DNA of 64,000 nucleotides, taken from NCBI GenBank assembly GCA_965230205.1, contig OZ245996.1:3162001-3226000 (forward strand), in the 5' to 3' direction. Position 1 is the first letter of the stretch. Each line of letters begins with the position of its first letter. Under the pieces are notes generated by a model. That model ran no database searches. It worked only from the letters and a program-made list of their open reading frames with translations, and was not told the DNA's origin. This stretch comes from CANLBN01 sp965230205. Lineage in GTDB: Bacteria > Pseudomonadota > Gammaproteobacteria > Pseudomonadales > Cellvibrionaceae. Shown piece after piece: positions 59,317 through 64,000 of the stretch. The position numbers and the translations under genes were made by a program.

Positions 59317-60435
59317 TTGAATATTGTTTTTGTTACGGGTACAAGGGCAGATTTTGGTAAGTTAAAGCCTTTGATTTCTAAAGTAGTTTCTCTAGAAAAT
59401 GATTTTAATGTTTCTATAGTTGTTACAGGTATGCATCTATTAAATGAATTTGGTTTTACTGCAAAAGAAGTGCAGAAAATTTTTCCGGGTAAAGAAATTT
59501 TCCTTGAAGGGCAGCATTATCAAGAGGATATGAGCTTGGGGTTTGCCAGGTTCACCCAAAATTTTACTACTTATTTGAAAAGCAACCCTTCAGATTTAAT
59601 TGTTGTTCATGGAGATCGCTTTGATGCCTTAGCTGCTTCTATTGTTGCAAATACTCTAATGGTGCCGGTAGCACATATTGAAGGCGGAGAGGTTTCAGGA
59701 ACAATTGATGAGGCAATACGCCACTCAATTTCTAAATTTTCACATATTCACTTTGTTGCTAATAAAGACGCTTATAAAAGAGTGCGACGACTCGGTGAAG
59801 ACCCAAGTAAAATATTTGTTGTTGGATCACCCGAAACCGATGTTCTATTGAGCAACTCACTTCCTTCAATTGAAACTGTAAAAGCTAAATATAATATCGA
59901 ATTTGATAGTTATGCAATACTTTGCTTTCATCCTGTTGTTAATGAAACAGAATTACTTGAAGAGCAACTTGATCAGATAGATCGTTTTGTATGTGCAGCA
60001 GAACAAAATTTTATTTGGATATATCCAAATAATGATAAAGGGTCTTTTTGTATTATAGAGCGTATCAAAAAATTCAAAAATAGTAATAAAATTAAATCTT
60101 TTGAAAGCCTTCGATTCGAAAGTTATATTTCTTTGCTAAAAAATGCTGATTTTATAGTTGGTAATACTTCTAGCGGGGTAAGAGAAGCTCCAACATTAGG
60201 TGTTCCGTGTATTAATCTTGGAACTCGACAAAATGGTCGTGTTGACAATGAATTGGTCTATGAAACAAATATTGATTCGGAAGCTATGCTTAATGTTTTG
60301 TCGAAAATAAGAGAGTTATCTATTACAAATAAGTATATGAATTTTGGTTCGGGTAATGTCGCAGATAAAATAGTTGATGTTCTTAAAGATATCAATGTTG
60401 GTAAAGTAGGGGTTCAAAAATATTTTCATGATTGA
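59317..60435 (+). CDS. neuC: hydrolysing UDP-GlcNAc 2-epimerase (NeuC/LegG-type)
   Basis: 372 residues from TTG 59317, directly after the neuB stop. VTGTRADFGKLKPLI at the start, TGMHLLNEFGFTAKEV, DLIVVHGDRFDALAASIV, VAHIEGGEVSGTIDEAIRHSISKFSHIHFV, SLRFESYISLLKNADFIVGN and GTRQNGRV: a complete NeuC-type epimerase. It makes ManNAc (or the diacetamido analogue) from the UDP-sugar, feeding neuB. Overlaps the next gene by 8 nt. Confidence 0.9.
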   Translation: MNIVFVTGTRADFGKLKPLISKVVSLENDFNVSIVVTGMHLLNEFGFTAKEVQKIFPGKEIFLEGQHYQEDMSLGFARFTQNFTTYLKSNPSDLIVVHGDRFDALAASIVANTLMVPVAHIEGGEVSGTIDEAIRHSISKFSHIHFVANKDAYKRVRRLGEDPSKIFVVGSPETDVLLSNSLPSIETVKAKYNIEFDSYAILCFHPVVNETELLEEQLDQIDRFVCAAEQNFIWIYPNNDKGSFCIIERIKKFKNSNKIKSFESLRFESYISLLKNADFIVGNTSSGVREAPTLGVPCINLGTRQNGRVDNELVYETNIDSEAMLNVLSKIRELSITNKYMNFGSGNVADKIVDVLKDINVGKVGVQKYFHD

Positions 60436-61363
60436 TAAAACGGTTTGTGTTATTGGTTGCGGTTTAATTGGTCGGCATCATGTTAACTCATGTATTGAAA
60501 GTGGTTTTTCAGTAATTGCAGTAGATCATTCGGTAGAAGCGTTAAAGTTCAGCTGTCAAACAGCTACTGATTTAGATCAGGTAAGTTTAAATGAATGTGA
60601 TATTTTTATTGTATCGACAACATCTCAGCATCGCTTTGAAATTGTTGAAAAAATTGAATCTAACTGCACTGATGCGATAGTAATTCTCGAAAAACCATTG
60701 TTTGTTAAAAAAAATGAATTTAATCAATTTGATGAAATTCTTTCCAATAAAAAAAATAAATATTTTATCAATCTTCCAAATTACTGGTTAGCATCATGGA
60801 AGCAGTTGGCATCGGTGATCAATTTTTCTGATATTAGCCAAATTAAAATTGATGGCTATGACTGGGGGATGGCATGTAATGTGTTACATGATATTTCAAT
60901 ATTGATGAATATGTTCAATATTACAGATTCTGAATGTATTAAAATTTCGAAATTTTCTGGCCAGAAGGTTTCTGAAAGTAAGCGTAATGGTTTTTTGGAG
61001 ATTTACGGTTCGCTTGCACTATTTGCTAATGAGGTTGATGTCAATATTATTTGTTCCCCAGGTTCTGGAGAGCCGGTAAAAAAAATGAAATTTTATAAAG
61101 ATGACTCTGGATTAGTTGCAGCTATCAATCTTTTTTCTGGTGATGTTGAAAGTAACAATCTTATCCCTGATGCTAATACCTTATCGTTTTTTCCTCCGCG
61201 AGCGAGTGACAGCACAGGTAAAATTGTTAAAAGCATTGTTGATGGTTATTCTGTTTTGCCTCGTGTTGAACAAATATCTCATATTAATGAGCGAGTTTAT
61301 AATGAGTTTTCGGATTTTTGTAATTTAAGGGTGATGAATGAGTATGACTATCCTTTTTCGTAA
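60428..61363 (+). CDS. Gfo/Idh/MocA-family oxidoreductase
   Basis: 311 residues. N-terminal Rossmann motif VIGCGLIGRHHV (about 8-19), IFIVSTTSQHRFEIV and ILEKPLFVKK with the family's EKP signature. The C-terminal part is shorter and less typical (PNYWLASWKQL; DWGMACNVLHDISILM). Probably oxidises or reduces a nucleotide-activated or free sugar of the neu/leg branch. Overlaps neuC, so it belongs to the same operon. The exact reaction is unknown. Confidence 0.82.
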   Translation: MIDKTVCVIGCGLIGRHHVNSCIESGFSVIAVDHSVEALKFSCQTATDLDQVSLNECDIFIVSTTSQHRFEIVEKIESNCTDAIVILEKPLFVKKNEFNQFDEILSNKKNKYFINLPNYWLASWKQLASVINFSDISQIKIDGYDWGMACNVLHDISILMNMFNITDSECIKISKFSGQKVSESKRNGFLEIYGSLALFANEVDVNIICSPGSGEPVKKMKFYKDDSGLVAAINLFSGDVESNNLIPDANTLSFFPPRASDSTGKIVKSIVDGYSVLPRVEQISHINERVYNEFSDFCNLRVMNEYDYPFS

Positions 61364-61576
61364 AGTTTTAATTAGATAGATTGTACGCTTTAGTGACTGC
61401 TATTGTCGTGGGCTAATTATTCGCTGTTATTTTAAGGTGATGGGTGTTTTAATGTTTGTTTTTATGTAAGAAATTTATGGAGAATAAATTCTTGATTGGC
61501 TGTTTTTATGATACTTTCCTTAAATGTGTGAGTTTTATTTTTTGTGGTTCAATTTAATAATAGTTTGAAAGTCTAG

Positions 61577-63235
61577 GTGGTACATGAGCAGTTCGGAGTT
61601 TTTGAAAAACTAATTATGCTGATTTTTTTAAAAGATATTTTTGGTGGTTATAAAGAAATTTTTATTTTTTTATTGGTTTCTGTCTTTCTTGTTTTTTTAG
61701 AGCTTGTTTTTTGGTTTTTATTAGCTTTTATGTTGCCCGGAGAAGTTTCTGGTGGAGTCAAAGGTTTTCTTGATGAAAATGTTTTGGTGTTGCTATCTAA
61801 AAATTTGCCAGCTATTTTTTTATTTGTGATTTTTATCCGTTTTTGCATTCAAGCTTTTCATAATTATTATATGAATTTAATAAGTTTTGAATTTTTAGAA
61901 AAGCTTAGGCTTCGGCTAGATAAGCTTGTACTGTTAGCTAATTATGTTTGTTTAGAGAATATAGGTAAGGCTCGCCTTTTGTCTAACTGTATTACTAATT
62001 CGTCTGTGTTAGTTGACACTATGATTATTAATGCTCTAAAAATATTGAGTGATTGTTTTACTCTTATTGCCGTTGTTGCCGTTATGTTTTTCGTTTCGCC
62101 GATGGTATCGCTCTATTTGTTACTGTCTTTTGGTTTGGTTGGGGGGGGCATCTACATTCTATTAGCCTCTCCAGTTAAACGATGGAGCACTATAATTGTG
62201 AAGTTGACCACAAAATTAAATCAGCTGGGAGATTACTTTTTGTTTGCGCAGCGTGAAATTAGAGTCAATTCGTTGAGCAATGAAGCGCTAAATGCCCAAA
62301 GCAATATCTATAAAGGTATCTCTCAAGTCCAAACAAAAATTCGATTTACCCAAGTTTTCCCCCGTTTTGTAATAGAGTTTTTATTTTTTGGTGCTATTGC
62401 TCTTTCTTTGCTAATTTCAAAGTCTGAAGGGAATGTTGATGTTAATATAAATGATTTAGCATTACTGTCTTTTTTTATCCTCTGTGGTATGAGGATTATG
62501 CCAATTTGTAATCAGATGTTGATTTGCTTGAATGGAATTCGTGCAGGGAAAGGTGCATCTACTCAGATATTTAATGATATTGAATATCTTGGTACAGATA
62601 ACTCTCCTCCTAGACAGCATTTATCCGTTGGTGGGGACAATCAATTGATATCAGCATCAGGTATTAGCTATAAATATGCCGGTCATGATAATGTGATCAA
62701 TGATCTCAATTTGCTTGTTTCAAGAGGTGATGTTGTACTGCTTGAAGGGAAGTCTGGAACAGGCAAGTCTACGGCTATAGATTTACTTCTCGGGCTAAGA
62801 GAAGCAAGTAATGGCACTATCACTGTGGCTCCTAACATAACTACCTTTTTTGTGAGCCAACACCCTTTTATGCCTGAGGGTACAACTTGGGACTATTTTA
62901 GTTTGGTGTCCCCAAATGTGTGTTGGAATAAAGTTGAAAAATATATGGAAGAGGCCGGTTTATCTGCAGTATTAACAGATAAGCAATATTACCTTGGAGA
63001 GGGTGGAGTTAACCTGTCTGGAGGTCAGAAGCAATTGTTCGCGTTAATAGCAAGTATTTTGCGAGGAGACGATCTAGTGGTTTTTGATGAAACCACATCG
63101 GGGCTGGATACTGAGTCAGAAAAGCGTTTTCTTCAGATGGTTAAAAAATATTTATATAATTCCGGGGTGATTTTTATTAGTCATAAGCCAGCTGTTAGCG
63201 CAATATCAAATAAAATTATTAATTTCCCTTTATAA
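61577..63235 (+). CDS. ABC exporter, fused permease and ATPase (glycan flippase-like)
   Basis: 552 residues: a six-helix type I exporter domain (about 13-310) and an ATPase domain with Walker A GKSGTGKSTAID, Q-loop FFVSQHPFMPEGT, signature NLSGGQKQLFAL, Walker B DLVVFDETTSGLD and H-loop FISHK. A half-transporter working as a dimer. Its place in a glycan locus suggests a PglK/Wzk-type flippase for the lipid-linked sugar or an exporter of a product. The start is uncertain: GTG 61577 or ATG 61616; neither has a good SD. It follows a 213-bp AT-rich gap, perhaps with its own promoter. Confidence 0.85.
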   Translation: MVHEQFGVFEKLIMLIFLKDIFGGYKEIFIFLLVSVFLVFLELVFWFLLAFMLPGEVSGGVKGFLDENVLVLLSKNLPAIFLFVIFIRFCIQAFHNYYMNLISFEFLEKLRLRLDKLVLLANYVCLENIGKARLLSNCITNSSVLVDTMIINALKILSDCFTLIAVVAVMFFVSPMVSLYLLLSFGLVGGGIYILLASPVKRWSTIIVKLTTKLNQLGDYFLFAQREIRVNSLSNEALNAQSNIYKGISQVQTKIRFTQVFPRFVIEFLFFGAIALSLLISKSEGNVDVNINDLALLSFFILCGMRIMPICNQMLICLNGIRAGKGASTQIFNDIEYLGTDNSPPRQHLSVGGDNQLISASGISYKYAGHDNVINDLNLLVSRGDVVLLEGKSGTGKSTAIDLLLGLREASNGTITVAPNITTFFVSQHPFMPEGTTWDYFSLVSPNVCWNKVEKYMEEAGLSAVLTDKQYYLGEGGVNLSGGQKQLFALIASILRGDDLVVFDETTSGLDTESEKRFLQMVKKYLYNSGVIFISHKPAVSAISNKIINFPL

Positions 63236-63247
63236 AAAGTATAGAAT

Positions 63248-64000
63248 ATGAAACATATATTGATTGTTGGTGGTGGCCCGATTGGAAAAGAATATTACTC
63301 TATTTTTTCAGAGCTTGGGTGTAAAGTTGTTATATTAAGTAAAGAGACTGATGTTTCTGATTTTAATGTTTATAATCAAAAATCATATGAATTAAGTTCA
63401 GGGTATTTATCTTCTTTTGATGGGATAGTTATTGCTATTCAGCCAGAAAAAACTTCCTCAGTTTTGATTGATTTGCTGCGAAGGACTTCGAGCCCTATTT
63501 TGGTTGAGAAACCTGTTGCTTTAAACGGCTGCGAATTGAAAGAAATTTCAAAGATCCATCAAAATATTTGGTCAAGAATCTACGTGGCTTTTAATAGGCG
63601 ATTTTTTGGTTCGGTGAAATATGTCAAGGATATACTTAAAAATGATACCATATTAGGCTGTGAATTTTGTTTTACGGAAATTGAAGAGCGTGTAATTGGT
63701 TCTGAAATTGTTAGGCAAAGATGGATGCTTACAAATTCCATTCATGTTTTTGATATAGCAACTTATATTGCTGGATATCCAAAAGATATTTTAGTTATGA
63801 GGTCTGGCAAAGCAGCCTGGCATTCCGCTGGTTCAAATTTTGTTGGGGTATCACGCATAAATAATGGATATATGAATTTTAGCGCTTATTGGGGGGCAGC
63901 AGGAAACTGGGAGGTTTCTTTTATTACGCCAGAATTTAAATATATTTTGAATCCATTAGAAACAGTACAAATACAAAAAAGAGGGTCTATTAACCGTGAG
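63248..64000 (+). CDS. Gfo/Idh/MocA-family oxidoreductase, partial (3' end outside window)
   Basis: 251 codons from ATG 63248 to the right edge, in frame throughout. Rossmann motif ILIVGGGPIGKEYYSIF, GIVIAIQPEKTSS, PILVEKPVALN (EKP motif) and FNRRFFGSVKYVKDIL, then a beta-sheet half with the conserved His in TNSIHVFDIATYI. A second sugar dehydrogenase of the same superfamily as the one at 60428, 12 nt after the ABC gene. Substrate unknown. Confidence 0.85.
   Translation, partial: MKHILIVGGGPIGKEYYSIFSELGCKVVILSKETDVSDFNVYNQKSYELSSGYLSSFDGIVIAIQPEKTSSVLIDLLRRTSSPILVEKPVALNGCELKEISKIHQNIWSRIYVAFNRRFFGSVKYVKDILKNDTILGCEFCFTEIEERVIGSEIVRQRWMLTNSIHVFDIATYIAGYPKDILVMRSGKAAWHSAGSNFVGVSRINNGYMNFSAYWGAAGNWEVSFITPEFKYILNPLETVQIQKRGSINRE

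Overview
The window is a chromosomal segment of a gammaproteobacterium, probably marine and from the Pseudomonadales/Cellvibrionales side of the class. I infer this from the block yciK-mupP-ubiG-amidohydrolase facing gyrA and followed by pheA-tyrA-aroA, cmk, rpsA, ihfB, lapA and lapB, which resembles the Pseudomonas gyrA region without serC, hisC and the tyrA-aroA fusion. Base composition is AT-leaning, and by eye more so after about 47 kb. Genus cannot be decided from sequence alone.

Layout. 1-4.6 kb: an edge-truncated lipoprotein hydrolase, small unknown genes, an orphan MbcA/ParS-like antitoxin and a Na+/H+ antiporter separated by four phased palindromes. 4.7-12.3 kb and 17.4-19.5 kb: a lactate module (TRAP transporter, D-lactate dehydrogenase, a cache sensor kinase lacking its phosphoacceptor histidine, L-lactate dehydrogenase, two FCD/GntR regulators) tied together by TGGT-N3-ACCA operators. 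12.5-14.2 kb: an integron-like cassette array with attC sites and no integrase. 14.8-15.6 kb: a split YeeE/YedE transporter. 19.5-22.4 kb: miaE and a copper/cytochrome-oxidase maturation group. 22.4-26 kb: yciK, mupP, ubiG and an MTA/SAH deaminase-type amidohydrolase.

26.5-46.2 kb: DUF1127 protein, diguanylate cyclase, gyrA, aromatic amino acid genes, a secreted HhH protein, a complete nitric-oxide detoxification regulon (norR, three NorR sites, sigma-54 promoter, small membrane protein, nnrS, hmp), then pyrF-cmk-rpsA-ihfB-lapA-lapB. The gap between lapB and tRNA-Asn carries an unannotated RNA with eight AGGA motifs, a GacA/UvrY-type box upstream and an intrinsic terminator: a convincing CsrB/RsmZ-type regulatory RNA.

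46.9 kb to the end: a surface-glycan locus. A WecA-like transferase precedes a complete pseudaminic acid pathway (pseB, C, F, a pseG-pseH fusion, pseI), then a WbpG/HisH/HisF amidotransferase set and a second WbpG paralogue without the PP-loop, then neuA-neuB-neuC for a second nonulosonic acid (sialic or legionaminic type), two Gfo/Idh-type dehydrogenases and an ABC exporter. Many genes overlap by 4-8 nt and are probably translationally coupled. The locus runs off the right edge.
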